Shown: piece by piece, positions 15,053-28,520 of the stretch
Numbering within the stretch: the stretch's first letter is position 1
Layout of the letters: the number at the start of each line of letters is the position of its first letter
Assembly (NCBI GenBank): GCA_037074765.1
Contig: JBAMDO010000080.1
Coordinates: forward strand, 62,001-126,000
DNA from: Mansonella perstans
Taxonomy: Eukaryota > Nematoda > Chromadorea > Rhabditida > Onchocercidae
Direction of reading: 5' to 3'
Length of the DNA: 64,000 nt
Program-made: the position numbers and the translations under genes
The notes under the pieces: model-generated
Seen by the model: only the letters and a program-made list of their open reading frames with translations
Databases searched by the model: none
What the model was told of the DNA's origin: nothing

Positions 15053-15154
15053 ATGGGTGCGCTTTGCGTTTTATTCATTTTGGGTTCGGTTGGTCTTGGC
15101 ATGGCATATTATCTTGGTTATTTGGATCAATACGTTTCAAAAATTAAAAAATAA
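15053..15154 (+). CDS. Single-membrane-span micropeptide, 33 aa (family member 1)
   Basis: ATG at 15053 in a good context (GAAAAATGG), stop TAA at 15152. A hydrophobic segment of about 20 residues starting MGALCVLFILGS is followed by YYLGYLDQYV and a basic end SKIKK. It shares size, layout and the motif YYxGxLDxY with the 37-aa peptide at 17915-18028 on the other strand. That similarity between two tiny ORFs is the main evidence that both are real genes. A possible splice acceptor (atctcaag) lies about 26 nt before the ATG, and AATAAA occurs near 15309. The shape suggests a single-pass membrane or mitochondrial micropeptide. A loose resemblance to STMP1-type peptides was considered but is too weak to assert. 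Confidence 0.6.
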   Translation: MGALCVLFILGSVGLGMAYYLGYLDQYVSKIKK

Positions 15155-15622
15155 TACGATACGAAATTGCTCCATCACCAAACAAAAATTTTTTGCTGAT
15201 ACATCAGTGATCTAAAATTTTTTCCTTTGTAATCTGTGTATTTATGATAATGATGATTTGATATGAGTATATTTCAAATTATTTGAAAAAACTGTAACAT
15301 ATCTGCAGAATAAATTATGATCAATTTGTTCCTTTGTAATTCGTCGCTTTGTAGTTGTTCTGAATGAAGAACATTTTCGTGATTTTCCTTGAGATTTCAG
15401 GTGAAAAAGTCAGTGTAGAAATTCAGTATCCACAGTGCTACTTAACATTAACCAGTGACATTAATAATGTCACCAGGTAGGAATATAATACGACTGGAAC
15501 AAAATACCTTATGATCATCTCATTATTAGTTGTGCTTTTTGGTTGCGTTCCAATTAATTATGCTCTTTAAATTACTGATTGAGCCGTTATTTCCCGTAAT
15601 TTAGCGATTCCCACATTTTTTT
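15155..15622. other. Intergenic, no gene seen
   Basis: 3' flank of the micropeptide at 15053-15154, including AATAAA near 15309. Nothing else recognised. Confidence 0.4.
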
Positions 15623-15849
15623 TCATAGGGACCATCTTGGCTTTTTTACTTCTTTGTACCGCAAATCCACAAAGCTTAAAAGCTTTTCAAAACAAATCCT
15701 GTAAATTTAAGAAAAAAAATTTCAACTGCTAATCATCAATGTGATATATGAGTAGAGAAAAACAGCACTCACCTGTTTTCTACTCACCGTGCAGCGCGAC
15801 TCTTCCAGAATTTAGTTTTCGTGGCAGGCAAATTGGAGGCCACTACCAT
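15623..15849 (-). CDS. Small two-exon hypothetical gene, 45 aa
   Basis: Exon 1 is 15788-15849 and exon 2 is 15623-15698; phases agree. The product starts MVVASNLPATKTKFWKSR and ends KKPRWSL; it is basic, with no membrane segment. Exon 1 is noticeably richer in GC than its surroundings and ends in a strong GTGAGT donor. A second GTGAGT follows 15 nt later, but its use would run into a stop. The intron acceptor is AAATTTACAG. Exon 1 could instead be the first exon of a longer gene whose later exons I failed to find. No family recognised. Confidence 0.35.
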
Positions 15850-17914
15850 AATTGGATCCGATGTTACAAGAGTGAATATGGAAATGAATGAATGAGATAA
15901 ATATAATTTTGGTATTATTCAATAAACTTCTTTAATATCATTATTTATAATTCACTATCACTGCATAATTATCAGATTCATTGATCAATTGCAGAATTTT
16001 GTTAATGAAAAAGCCTGATGATTGCGTGCTATTTGCCTTTCACTTATATTTTTCTTTAATGACATTTTCGCTAAGCAACGAGCAAAGTGACAATTCCATA
16101 AAGAGTTTGTAATATTTTGTTTTCATTGGAAATTAAATCAAATAAAGCTATAAAGCTATAAATTAATTTCCACGGGAAGATCGGTCAAGTGAAACTTTCA
16201 TTTTGCTGCTTAATTTTATTTTTTAAATGAAGCTTTTTAATGAGTATCACCGTTTTTTTGCATTACTTCAACTATTTGTGTTCGCTTTCATCTTGTATTT
16301 GTTGCGCCTAATGTTACATAATTTTCCTAAGAGATCAGCTATAAATTCAAAAGAAACATTTATATACCCAAACTATGAATGATATCTAGGTCACTTTTAA
16401 GATGACCTAACTGCATTTATTTTAATATATGGACCGTTTGATGTGTCAATGAAATAAAAAATCCAGTGTAGTTTTTTTCTCTAAATTTATAGTCTCGAAA
16501 TTTAAAACTTTATTATTGGCTGGAAAAATATAAGCTTTATTTGATTGAAATTAGGGAAATATTCAATAGTTTCCTCATTTCTTCATATTTTCTAGAATCG
16601 AAACTCAATGATATTAACTTTTGCATTGCTTGCTAAAAACAAATGGTAATAAAGACTATTTATAATTTCCTTTTGAAAATAGAAAAGTTTTCGATGAAGT
16701 TATTTGAAAAATGTTCAATTTAATACGAAAACGTTTCTATCTTTGTAACTTTATTAAAACAAAGCATCAATTTATTTGTTTTCAAAAAAGAAATTCAACA
16801 TTGCTTCATCATTTATGTCGGTTTTGAAGGAGCTAGCAACGCTTTATTTATCGTCAGCTGATAGGAATTATTTCATTTATTTTCAATTTTTTTTCAATAG
16901 CAAACATTCATACGGTATAATAATTACTGACCATTTTGTGAAAAAATGGATTGATTATAATTTGATTTTTCGAAATGTTAATATAATCTAATCAATAATT
17001 GAATGAAAATAGTATTATAATGGATTCGTTTTCAGAGCAATTTAAATTGAAGAAATGAATAGATGAAAATTTTTATTGAGTATTATAAATTTTCTCCAAA
17101 TTGTTCAGTTTTTCAGCAAATGAAAATGATTGTTTCTTTCGGTTCAAAATTGACTAAATTGAGTCGCTTGGATGCTTAGATAGTTTACTATTTTCATGGA
17201 TTCATTTATTGGATAGAAACTAGTCCGGTCATTACATAAATAACTTTTACTACAAGCAATTTGATCCTTGAAAAAAAAAGTTTGCTACTACACAATAGCT
17301 AATTATGAGAAATTATGTTTATGCAAGGGAACAATTATCATTTTTCACAAGGAAAATCTTTGATTGATAATCATGATCAACATGGCTTGAATGATTAATT
17401 TTCGGCACATTTATTTCTGTATATATTATCTATCCAGATCTTATCAAAGTTTAAAATCACTTAGCTAAAGTCACTTTTTCGAATGTTAACATAAAAACAA
17501 AGATTTTTTTTCACTGGAAATTCACTCAAAATGGCAATGGCAAATGCATGCCTACATCAAAGTCCTAGCATACTGCTGTAGTTTGCATATTCACAATATT
17601 TCTAAGTTTACAAATGAACATGTTGGTATATCTTTGTATTTCTCGCTGTTTCCAACTTTTTTGATGTAAATAACATCAATAAACGATGATTTCATGTGTT
17701 CAACGAATCAATATGCACTTGTTTATTTTTTAAATAGGCTTGAGAGATTACTATCACAAACAATACATATTGAAGCTTCAAATATATCAATCAGTTCAAT
17801 GTATGTAACTACAAAAATATTCCAGTATTAGTTAATTGTACCATTTGTCGAATTTGAATTCCACATTAATATCCTCAAGATTGTGACCTTTAGACAGATA
17901 TTTGCCTCTTATTA
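15850..17914. other. Intergenic, no gene seen
   Basis: About 2 kb of AT-rich sequence. A 71-codon ORF near 16776-16991 lacks any convincing composition or splice context and is treated as chance. Confidence 0.45.
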
Positions 17915-18028
17915 TCAGTGCTTCATTTTCTGCTGAGCTTGAGCGATATATGTATCCAGCTGACCCGTATAATAAGATGCTGCAAGGCCTGCTATAACAG
18001 CCAAAAATAATATGACCACGAAGCTCAT
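17915..18028 (-). CDS. Single-membrane-span micropeptide, 37 aa (family member 2)
   Basis: ATG at 18028-18026, stop TGA at 17917-17915. The N-terminal 20 residues (MSFVVILFLAVIAGLAAS) form one hydrophobic span, followed by YYTGQLDTYI and a Q/K-rich end QAQQKMKH. It aligns without gaps with the 33-aa peptide at 15053-15154: similar hydrophobic start, YYxGxLDxY, basic tail. Acceptor-like AGs (aactag, aggcag) lie 20-30 nt before the ATG. It lies about 640 bp downstream of the tetraspanin gene on the same strand. A longer ORF in another frame covers the same stretch (17832-18050) but shows no family features. Confidence 0.62.
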   Translation of the reverse strand: MSFVVILFLAVIAGLAASYYTGQLDTYIAQAQQKMKH

Positions 18029-18664
18029 TATTTCTGAAGTTCAGATGCACCGCTGCCTAGTTCCAGTTGAAAAACTAACAATGATTATTTAATACTTCAA
18101 CTGTCATATTTGAAACATTTGCATGCGTACCTGCAGCAATAGCAATGAAATTAAGGTCGTAATGTCGCGCTTCGTTATCGTTTTTCATAATCTTTGAATT
18201 TTATAACAAACATATATGAATAATTAGTGGAAAGTTTGGACTTAAATCATAACAAATATGATGTATTGGTAATTAGTGATAATGGTCTCTCTTTTTTGAA
18301 AAAAAAAATCATGTTCTAATGAAACGTATATCACCAGGATTAATCATATCAATGCAGTTTATTTCCAGAAACAAAGGGTTTTTTATGCCAGATCAGTTAG
18401 ACTCCATTCTTCCAAGAAAATAATCCAAAGCAAGAAGTTAAATATTTTCAAAATGATAAAAGTGAAAAATCCATTACATGCAGTAAAAAAAATAACAATA
18501 TTATCAGAATTTTAGCATAACATCGAAATTTTAAGATTCAGATTTGATCAGTTCAAATCAGAAATTGATTTGATCAGTTTGAATCAGGATTTGATTCAAT
18601 GAATGAATCTAGAATAGAAAGAATATAGATGAATTTTTAATTCATCATCGTTGACAAAAGAACG
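18029..18664. other. Intergenic between tetraspanin and micropeptide genes
   Basis: AT-rich 3' flank of the tetraspanin. A tandem imperfect repeat of gatttgatcagttcaaatca type lies near 18540-18600. No gene seen. Confidence 0.4.
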
Positions 18665-21309
18665 TTAAGCATAATAATGTAGTCTTCCAAAGCGGAATGC
18701 TTTACGCAGTTTACATGTAAAAAATAAAGCAATCAAACTGATTGTTAGCGAAGTAAGTATGACAACTAATGCTCTGGTTGTGTCCAAATATTCCGATATT
18801 ACTGTGAAACAATCCGGCTGAAAACAATTGATTTGGAACATTATGCTAAAACTACAAACAAACCCAGGTAAGTTTTCATCGCATTAACATTAAATTAAGT
18901 AAATTAACAGTAACTGATATATTAGTTAGAAAGTTTAGTCCTTACTGAAAATGTCGAATTCTATTCCTTGTTTCCTTTTCTATCCTACTTAATAATGTCA
19001 ATGGTACTACTCTGAAATGTGACTTTGTAGCAAAATACAAAGAACTGAAAGGTCTCGATGTTACATTTAATTTAATTTCCCTGTTAAAGCGTATTTAAGT
19101 CCGAGTTGATTAAGAGAAATTTCTAATCAGAATTCTTTTTCGAACCAATAAGTTAATTTTAGCAGGCCGTTAAAAAAGAATCAATATTTTATCAGCATAT
19201 CAACAAACCTTTTCGATTCACTTTTCTCAGTAAAAAACACCCTTGTAAAATGCCCAGAATCTTCTAAGCAAGCTTAAGGAATATTCAAAAAACAGACCGC
19301 ATTTTGCAATCTTCCCTCACATAAGCCAAGTTTCACGTATCGCTCCTTCGTTTCTTGTGTTGCACCACAGCACTGGAATACAAAATCCATCGGTTTCAAA
19401 TTCGTCAGGACCTCATCTTGTGCTTTGCCAGCTTGTGATAGAATCCACTGAAATAAACAAGCTTTTGCGCAAGTAATAATTTATCAGAATAACCTCTCGA
19501 GATACAAGAATCTCCCGTCCTTATTATTTTTTAACGGGTCAAAATCTAAAGCAACTAATAAGACAACAAAACAAAAAGAAAGTAATTTTCACTAATGTGA
19601 AATTTATATTTTAATCAATAAAAGAAGCAAAATCAATAGTTAATTAGTTGACTTCATAAGTCTCTTGTGGAAATGAAACTGCAAACTCAATGCGATATTG
19701 GAACTGAACCTATAATAGGTGACATTTTGCGCTTCATTTCGATAGTTTAGCAAAATAATTTTTGACTCCTGATAGGATGAATTATTTAAATCTAAGAAAT
19801 TTACTTTGAAAACTAGTAGTTCTATAGAAAGCAGTGAATGAAATAGCCCAAAATTGTGCTCTGACAACATCTAGTCTATTTGATGCTTAGAAAATATCAG
19901 CAAATTGTTAAACATTTTGAATTACAATTATAAAGTGTCAGAAATGCACCTGGTAGGAAATTAAACGAACATCTGTAGGCATTATCGGAAAGAACATCCG
20001 AAAAGTGTTGAATTGCAAAATTTATTTCTGACTTGCCCACAAGGCAATCTTATCGTAGCTTTGAACAAAGATTCCAAAGATTTCAAAGAATTCCAAAAAA
20101 AATAAGAAGTATTCCAAAAAGCTCTAGATATCGTCTAGTAGTCCCGCACTCAGTTTAAACTATGCTAACCTGACTAGAAAGTTGATTACATGAAATACTG
20201 TAACGGTTGTGTTTTTTCAGCATATTTATGTACTGCAATACCCGATGGTATCGTCGGAAAACAATACTTTCTTTGATTGATAGCATCAATAATGAATTAA
20301 CCTAATTCTTTTTGAGTTTCTGGTACTTACTTTCTTTTAACTTTGATAAGTCTAGTGTACTAAAAGAAAGAAAGAACTTACATATAAAATGTTTTTAAAC
20401 TGACTCTTGCTAAAAATTAAAAATACTGCCACTGCGAATTCGACCGTTATATGAATCAATACAGCGATAGAGAACTGAAAGAAAATTTTAATATTTAAGA
20501 ATAATTTTAAAATATCATTTATTTATAAAATTCTGTACGTAATTAAAAATAATATAAGATATATTCATGTGAAAAAAACTGTAAAGTTTTCTCATTTGGC
20601 TTCATTTCAATTTGTTTTACTGGGCAAGAATCCAACATTTTTAAATAGTAAAAGATAAGGAATTACATCTTGCACAGAAGAACTGTGATAAAAAATATAA
20701 CTATATAATGAACACCATAACGATGTGCGCCAAGTTTCATAAAAAACTATAGCCTAATGGGAGGCACGAAACAGCTCGCAAATCTGCAACTTACTAGGGT
20801 CAATAACGTGGAACTTCCACTCAATGCGCCATAACAACCGACAAAAAAAACAGACAGGGTAATACCAATATATACCAATATCCAGATTATTGTTTGATAC
20901 TGAAATGATTCAAGTTCTCTTAGGAAATCATCTCCGACAAAAATGAGTAAATCTAAATTAAATTTATTTAACAACGATATAATTTCCATTGATAAATTTG
21001 ACGTTAAACGATGATTAAAATTGTGAAATATTGCAAGTAGTATTAAAAAAAATACACTTTAAAATTTCACATCAAAATGAACTTGGAGATGAAAATTTTG
21101 AATATGCTTACCTTTGCCAGCATAGCGAGATCTTTTTTAGCTACTTCTATCACTTCTTCCGGCTTTAGCGCAAAATTTTCACTCCAATTATGCCATATTA
21201 ATATGCCAAAAATAAGTGGACCAAACAAGCAGAACAATAAATTTGTAGTGTGAAATAAAAATTTCACTGTTCGAAGTTTCGGTGTTTGATCACTACAATC
21301 GACAACCAT
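18665..21309 (-). CDS. Tetraspanin, 232 aa
   Basis: Four-pass membrane protein that organises membrane microdomains. Exons high to low: 21112-21309, 20795-20899, 20382-20474, 19298-19447, 18665-18817; phases agree. TM1 is in exon 1 (LLFCLFGPLIFGILIW). TM2 is in exon 2 (YQTIIWILVYIGITLSVFF) followed by the typical GCYGAL. TM3 is in exon 3 (AVLIHITVEFAVAVFLIF). The large extracellular loop is in exon 4 with the diagnostic CCG (158-160) and further cysteines in LGLCEG and PDCF. TM4 is in exon 5 (ALVVILTSLTISLIALFF), with a short cytoplasmic end. The loop is the simple four-cysteine kind. The start was chosen because a splice acceptor (TTTATGCAG) lies only seven bases before this ATG, fitting trans-splicing. 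The exon 4 donor (GCG/GTCTGT) is weak and could be off by a few bases. Confidence 0.9.
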
Positions 21310-24300
21310 TGCACGATCTGCATAAATGGAATGTATGATATTTTCACAAATCAAAAAATAAACGAAGTAATAAAGCCAACCGGAACCAAATAAATCTATA
21401 ACGATTCTAGTTTCTTGGTGGTGTCTCTGTTGAGTATATTAGAATAAAAGAAAGAACATTAAACTTCTAATCATTGATTTAATGAGATTTCCATTCCATG
21501 AATGCTTTTGCTTGAGAATATTTTTTTATATGTGAGAATGTTTAAACATTTTTGATTCGATTTCAAGATATGTATTCTCGAAAATTGTATGTCTTTTGAT
21601 GTAATTCGTGGTACTAAATCTCATTTTTCTATCGAAGTATGCCATTTGAGAAGAATGAAAATAACAGCGAATAAGTAAAAACACTTAGCAAAGATACAAT
21701 TCAGAAAGTGAAATTATAAATGAAACTAATTTTTATGTATTTAGCTATTTAATAATCATTCAAGAAATTCTCATCCAATCAGTATTAGCAGTCGAAAAAT
21801 TACACGCAAACAATTAGTGATAAGTTGAATATACGAATCATTTATGATATTTTAATAAAAAGATAGTAACTCAGGTGAGATAAGCTGGGATTAAATCTGT
21901 TTTCAGAAGTTAAACGATCAAAAATGGTACAAATGTTGGCTCGAAAAAGTTCCAAATGTTAAGTTGACCTTTTAAAGCACAACGTTAGCACACGAATCAA
22001 TAATAGTCATAGATGAGAGAGATACATGGCTTAATTGCTTATTAAGCACAAAATGATGCTATTATTAATTATTGTAATTTTTAAAAATGTATTCCGTTCT
22101 TAAAATTTATCATAGCTTATAAAAGAAAGAATACGGCAGTGGAATCATTTGTAATTTAAATTTTGCAAATAATTTTATAAAGAAAAACACAGAAATTCAA
22201 TAAATTTCTTTTCATAAACTATCATAAATGAGATTCTAAAATGACCAATGACTGAAATTATTTGATCACTTCTCTCAATGTTATACTTGAAAAAAAAAAA
22301 AAAGAAATGAAAAATTCAACAGCCGGCGATGAAAGAGAACTTTTTGAGTGAAGATAGCTTTCTAAATTTAATGCTATATTTATATTCTGGCAAGAAGGAA
22401 TGCAAAATAGATAACACTTGGCACTGTATTTTGATCAATCATAACTCATTTGGATTATCAAAGATATCCGCTTAGCAGTTGTGATAATATGATGCTGATA
22501 ACAGGCAATAAAAAACACTACAGCGCATTATATATTGAAAAGTGAAAATGAAATGCAAGTGGTAGTACTCTTTGCATTTCTTGCACTGATAGCGCTGGAA
22601 AGGAATCATCAATTCTATACAATATTATCATCTCAAATGTTATGCTTGAAAATTTATGAGGGGAATTAGAACTAACCTTTGCTTTTTTCTCTTTTTTTCA
22701 AGACTATCAAAAAAACTAGCTGTTTCAATCTTCTTTTAAACTAAGATTTTCATTATATTGTAATGAGATAATGAGAAAGTTTTTTTTTTTTTGTACTTTA
22801 ATTTCTTTTTCATAAATATTAATGAATTAATAGCTAATTAATTGATCAACAGTTTTTTTATGAGCCTACCTGTTAAATTGATTAAATTTCATTAAGAAAG
22901 ATTTCAAGCAACAAAAATATTATCGTAAGTTTTAAATTTCAATGAACATTTGAGCATATATTTTATTTCTAAATATGTTTAGGAGCAGAATTAAAAACAA
23001 GAAGAAAGGGAACACTAATATAAATGTATATATTGTAAAAAAAAAACCATGCTTTGTTTTAGGCATTGCAAAAATAATTCTAATTTTAAATTCAGTCACA
23101 TTTTGAAACTTTTGTTGATAAAAGAAATAATGCGAAAGGTGAATGTCCTATGAGCAATAAATGTACTATGAGTAGTATCTTGACTTTAAAAAAAAAGTCC
23201 AAACAATCATTTTTTTTTTTCCCGTTGGTTGATTAGCAAGATTCGATAAAGGACAAAGTCATTGAAGGAAGGCCATCATAAATGTGCAGGTAAACTTGTG
23301 TTCAGCGGAAAAAGATTTTGATATTCACAAGTGGCGATTTATGCTTACCATCGGGAAATATAATGTAATTGGAATCAGTGATTTCAGTAGTTTTGTATTA
23401 TGTAAGCAAAACAGAGTTCTATTTATTCGAAATGAATAATACAAATTGCTTAGCAATTCTACAGCATCCATTATTAACAGCTTCCATTCTCAGGAAAATT
23501 ATATGATTTGTTTATGATGGAAAAAATTTTGTCGCTTGGAAATTTCGTTGATAAAAATTAAAATTTTTATCGTCACTGGATGATTACATCATCGAAATAG
23601 TTAGAGAAGTAGAATATTAAAAATGTTAATTTTTTAAAAATCAGTTTATCTCTTCCAGGAGTTTCGCAACGAAGGATCAGTTTGTTAATTATCTATTAAT
23701 TTAGATTTTGCTGTAACTTTGAAAGCTTGCTTTTTACTCGGCAAGTGTTGTTGAGTCTTGAACACATACATTGAGGGATCAGCGTGATATATAAATTATC
23801 TATAGAAGAGTAAAGTTTGCGATGAGTGCATAGCATTGAAATGTTTTACTGCACAGTACCACTTCAATGTAAGGTTTTTACTTATGTAAATTTACAAAAA
23901 ACCTTACCGTTCATTCATAACGCACAGCAAAGCAAATATTGCTGGATATTTGGAATAAATTTTCAGTTAGTTTATTGATGGTAAAATTAATTTTGGATTT
24001 TAAAGTTGTAGAAAATTCTTGATCGAAAAGAAACTCTAATAGCTTAGCAATTATGAAAAGAAGTGTACAAAGACTACTAGGTGCATTCAACACTACATTT
24101 ATTATGGTTTCGAATTTAGTTCCATTTTTTCTCATTGCAAACAAAAAAATAGGAGTGAAAGTGAAAGAGAAAAAAGGATGAGCAAATTAGAGAGGAATTT
24201 TTTTTTACCAATTTCTTTTCTAAAATTTTCAATTCCCAGAAATATTCATCGAACTTTTCTTTCATATTGCCGTTTATAGTAGGATTTAAATTTAGCTATT

Positions 24301-26565
24301 TAGAACACAAAGATTTTTGATCGAATGGTAGCAAATGATCATTTGTGCTTAACTTCTTATTGACTTCTCAGTATATCTTTATTATGTTTGAACGAAGAGA
24401 TCAAGAGTTGCTCGGAATAAATTGCTGTAAAGTGAAATTTCCGAGACTAAACAGGAAACGAAGAATAGGGTGGAGAGTTTAACGATATAACATAGCTTAA
24501 ATCGCCTTTACCTTCACTGTGAATCATTTCAACAGTGAGATGGTGAAAGCAATGTCTTCCCCTTTCTATCTAAGATTTGTGGAAGTTTTCAAAAGCGTTC
24601 TCTCTCATTATGTTTTTTTGCTTTTTGTTTTTTCTCACTTCCATATCTCTATTGCGGTTTTTTCTAATTAACTCTAATTTAATTATTTTTCTTATTCCTA
24701 CAACCAAGTTAATAACTTCTTTCATCATTTCCTTCAGGTAAATTACTGAAGTTTCAGTCATACTATCAATTTCAACTTTAATTCTTTTAATTTTTTACAT
24801 TTTTACTTCTTCCCAACCTTTCAATTTCTACACTTCTTTCTCTACTAACTGAAATCAAACTTAATTTGTAAATTTATACATCAAAAAATAGTCACTTTAA
24901 TGCTACATCATATTTCTAATCACTTCCATTTACTAGTTCCTTCACTTTATTTTTTTCTACCTTCGACAGTAATAGAAATGAATGATATTGATCGAAGCAT
25001 TTTGAATGCTATTGCGCGGTTTTCAATTTCCTGATTTGAAGCAATAGAAGAAGTTTGAAAAGCATCGTTTCGCATCTGCAAAAAAATCACAATGAACTTT
25101 GAATGTCGAATTGTTTGGCAGTAAGAGTAAATTATTTAAATACATTTACCAGTTTCATTATTTATTTTCTTTACAGGTAGTTAATTCTTGTTTTATCTAT
25201 CGATCCAGTTTGTACAAACTTTTTGCATTTTCAAGTTTTATTGTTAATTACTGAAATAGCATTCCATTTTTTTTTTTTTTTTTTACATAAGATGAAGGCT
25301 TGAAGCTTTTTGATTGTTCAAATATGGTTTCCATTCAATTTATTCTCACAGTTTATGATTTGCCTTGAGAGGAAATTCCTTTCATATATTTTTATCAAAG
25401 AAATGAAATTTAAATATCGAAAAGAGGTGTTTGTTCAATTCAATTGATCAATTAGTCCTGTGAATGTGTTTAACATTTAATCTTCAATTAATAGAAAAGA
25501 AAGAAGAAATGTTTTTTCCATATATTTTTCGCAACCGCTTGTTTATCTTGGGAGAACAAAGTACGCAATATATATCTTGTGTTTTTTTTTCAAACTTTTC
25601 CATATGTCATAAGATAAATGATGAGATGTGACAAATACATTAATTGGAAAGTAAGCATTTATTTATTAGAAAAAAATTGCACCAATTTCTCATTCTTTCT
25701 ACTTCGAAAAAAAAACTAACCTAACTTCAAACCAGCAATTGAAACTCATTTAGCCTTTGTAAGGCTTTGTAAGACCAACCATTTGAAAAAAAATAAAGCT
25801 ATTATCTGAATACTTCGCTGTCGATGTCTAAATTGCATAGCTTTGCTAAACAAACCTTAAGAGTGAAAATTAGGGCCACCTGAAAAAGATTCGCACCTCA
25901 CCTGAAAAAGCCATATCGATGAATATACTTGTAGTGCCATTTCTCATTCTCAGATTTTTCTTCCGTAAAACCAATCATGGCATTCCAAATCACATTTGGA
26001 AACTGCTGTTGCATACCAATTGAAAAAACATCACTGTCAAATATACTTTAGAAAGGACCCTCAGTTGTTTGTTTTACTGGAATGATTATCTCATAACTCT
26101 GCTCTTACTTTAAATATTTTGATAGTAAAGATGTTAAATTATTGCATTTATGATCAATACACCAACTTTAATGAATGCATTCCTTATTGAATTTTTTAGA
26201 ATTCCGGACTTTTTCATATTTAAATTATTTTATTGGAAAAATTTGGTATCGTACTGAGTACTAATGAGTTATTTTGACTCTTCACAAAACTAAATGTTCT
26301 ATTACTTTTTACATGTCGTTAATACAAAAAAAAAAGATTTAAAATAAAAGCAAGGGATATGAAAAAAAAAGATAAAGAAAAAGAAAAGTGTTTAACTGAA
26401 AAGATTATCGTTACAAAAAGCACTTTCCTACTTCAGCACTGGTTTCATTGATATTTTTCAATAATTATTTCTATAAAATTTACATTTTTTATCAATAGAA
26501 TGCTTTATATTTGATCTTTAGTCATTTCTTCATGTAATTATTACAACTAGATAATTGGTAAATTG
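21310..26565. other. Gene desert
   Basis: More than 5 kb, strongly AT-rich, with many A/T homopolymers (for example 22288-22303 and 25269-25284). The ORFs are short and of low complexity. The first few hundred bases upstream of 21309 are presumably the tetraspanin promoter. Nothing else can be supported. Confidence 0.5.
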
Positions 26566-26650
26566 ATGGATCACATTCAAATCGTGGATATAGATGATAG
26601 AGAAGATAAGAATGTAGGATTGATGCTTCTAATGCTGCAGTTAATTAGCG
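26566..26650 (+). other. Putative orphan coding exon
   Basis: ATG at 26566 opens an acidic frame (MDHIQIVDIDDREDKNVG) followed by a hydrophobic stretch that reaches a strong donor (AGCG/GTAAGAA) at 26651. If unspliced, the frame runs on into an A-run to 26802. It lies about 1.9 kb before the tropomodulin-like gene, but its phase does not fit that gene's first recognised exon, so I cannot connect them. Confidence 0.25.
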
Positions 26651-28520
26651 GTAAGAAATGTAATTCCTATGCTAAAATGTTTTCTTTAGATGATGTCAAA
26701 TTAATTTTGCACTTTGATGCATTTGAACAGATATTCGATACTTTTTTATCCACTTTGTGTAAAAAAAAAATAAAAAAAAAAAAAAAAAAAAAAAAACATT
26801 AATTTATCCATTTTATTATTGAGATTTAAAAAAAAAAAAAAAACGATCAATTTCAGCAATCATTTTATTACCGTTGAAATTCTTTAGGCAAAAACAAAAG
26901 CATGATAATTTGATATCAGCAATGAAATAAGTCATATGTCAATGAAACAAGCCATATATCATATGTCGTATGTGTTATCCGCGATTTCATTACAGTTGAT
27001 ATTTAATTAAAATAGAAATTGTAATACTTTAATGAATAGAAAGCTGTCTATTTATTAAATTGAATTCATCTCAAATTCAATTAACGATGAACAATACCAT
27101 TCAGATTTTTAAATAAACTAAAATGTATTATGCTCAGAACAAAAAAATTTTTTTTTTTTTTGCAATGAGGTAAGCAATAATATTTTCAATATTTTCACTT
27201 GAATTTTCTGAACTTTTGCAAGTAGCATTAGAAAATGATTCATTCTGTGGCAAACAAAAGTGTTCCAAGTGCGAATTATATCCCATTTCAACGATCTGCT
27301 TCTTTCATCTCCAACTTTTTCAGTTTTACACATTGTTCTTCCCTCAGATCTGTTTTCTGACTCATACAATAAGTTTTGGTGATTGATTGACAAACACTGT
27401 CATTTGTTTAACAATCCATTCATTTATTTATAATTCATTCCTATTTATTAAAATACATTCATAAACCGGCTAATAAACCTTTCACAAGTGATAATGAGAA
27501 ATTAAGCAGTCTTCATGATTTTGTTAAATTCATCTAAATCATTCATCAATCATAAATATCCATCAAAATAGAGGAAAATAATAATTGACATTTATCAGAA
27601 ATTTCTGGTTCCTTGATATTCAGCATTTCAATTTCTTTTTTTGTTCACTTTTTAATTGAAGATGTTTTTGTTTGTTTGTCTGACAGTTAACAGTAGCATT
27701 CATTGCATTACAAGTATATTCATTTTTTGATTAGTTAATTATTTTATTGAATTAAAGTTGGATGAAAACATACGATTAAAGATTGGAAGGATTGATGAAT
27801 TCATTGTTATTTACAATGACTTTTCCACTAACAATTAAATAACAAATGCTTCATCGATACCAGAATGTCTTCGTACAATTTCCCCAGTAGAAAAAAGTTT
27901 CCTCAGAGATTTCCTCAGTAGAAAAAGAAATCTAAAGAAACATCTTCTTGATTCTTCAATATCAATCACATACTGATAGGTTTTCAGGAGGATATTTTCG
28001 ACAATATTAATATTTCATTTGTTAAAAATCCACTCAGATCTGTTCATCTTCATCTAACTTCCTACCCTTTAGTTCTTACCTTTATACATACAATTATGAG
28101 CTTTTGCATCTTTGAAATTTCTCTTTCTCAATGTTTTTTTCTAACCACAAGAACAATGCTTACCTTATTGTTATTACATATTTGTTTTGTTGACAGAAAT
28201 AATCTTGCTATCATACTAATATTTAAAATAATTATTTTAAGTTGCTAAAATTAATCGATTCAAACTATATCACTTCTAATCGGAATAATCTTTGTGCAAC
28301 ATGGAAGATGCTTTGTTTGTCACATACTACTTGATAACTTGATAACTTATAACCGTAACTTATAACCGTAAACTGATGTCCTATTTTACGATACTCTTTA
28401 ATTGTTGTCTATGATTGGAATTTCTGTAAAACATTTTGAAATTAGAATTGCTTGAGAATTTTGCGAGCAATTTCATATTTCTCTATCTTTTTTGAAAAAA
28501 TAAAATTTTATAGTGCGAAA
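26651..28520. other. Intergenic with long A/T homopolymers
   Basis: Contains poly-A runs near 26761-26796 and 26829-26843, and a doubled gccatatatcatatgtc-like stretch near 26930-26970. No gene seen. The right end holds the upstream flank of the tropomodulin-like gene. Confidence 0.4.

Noticed and set aside
17832..18050. 72-codon minus-strand ORF
   Set aside because: Overlaps the 37-aa micropeptide in another frame; only the micropeptide frame resembles the second family member.
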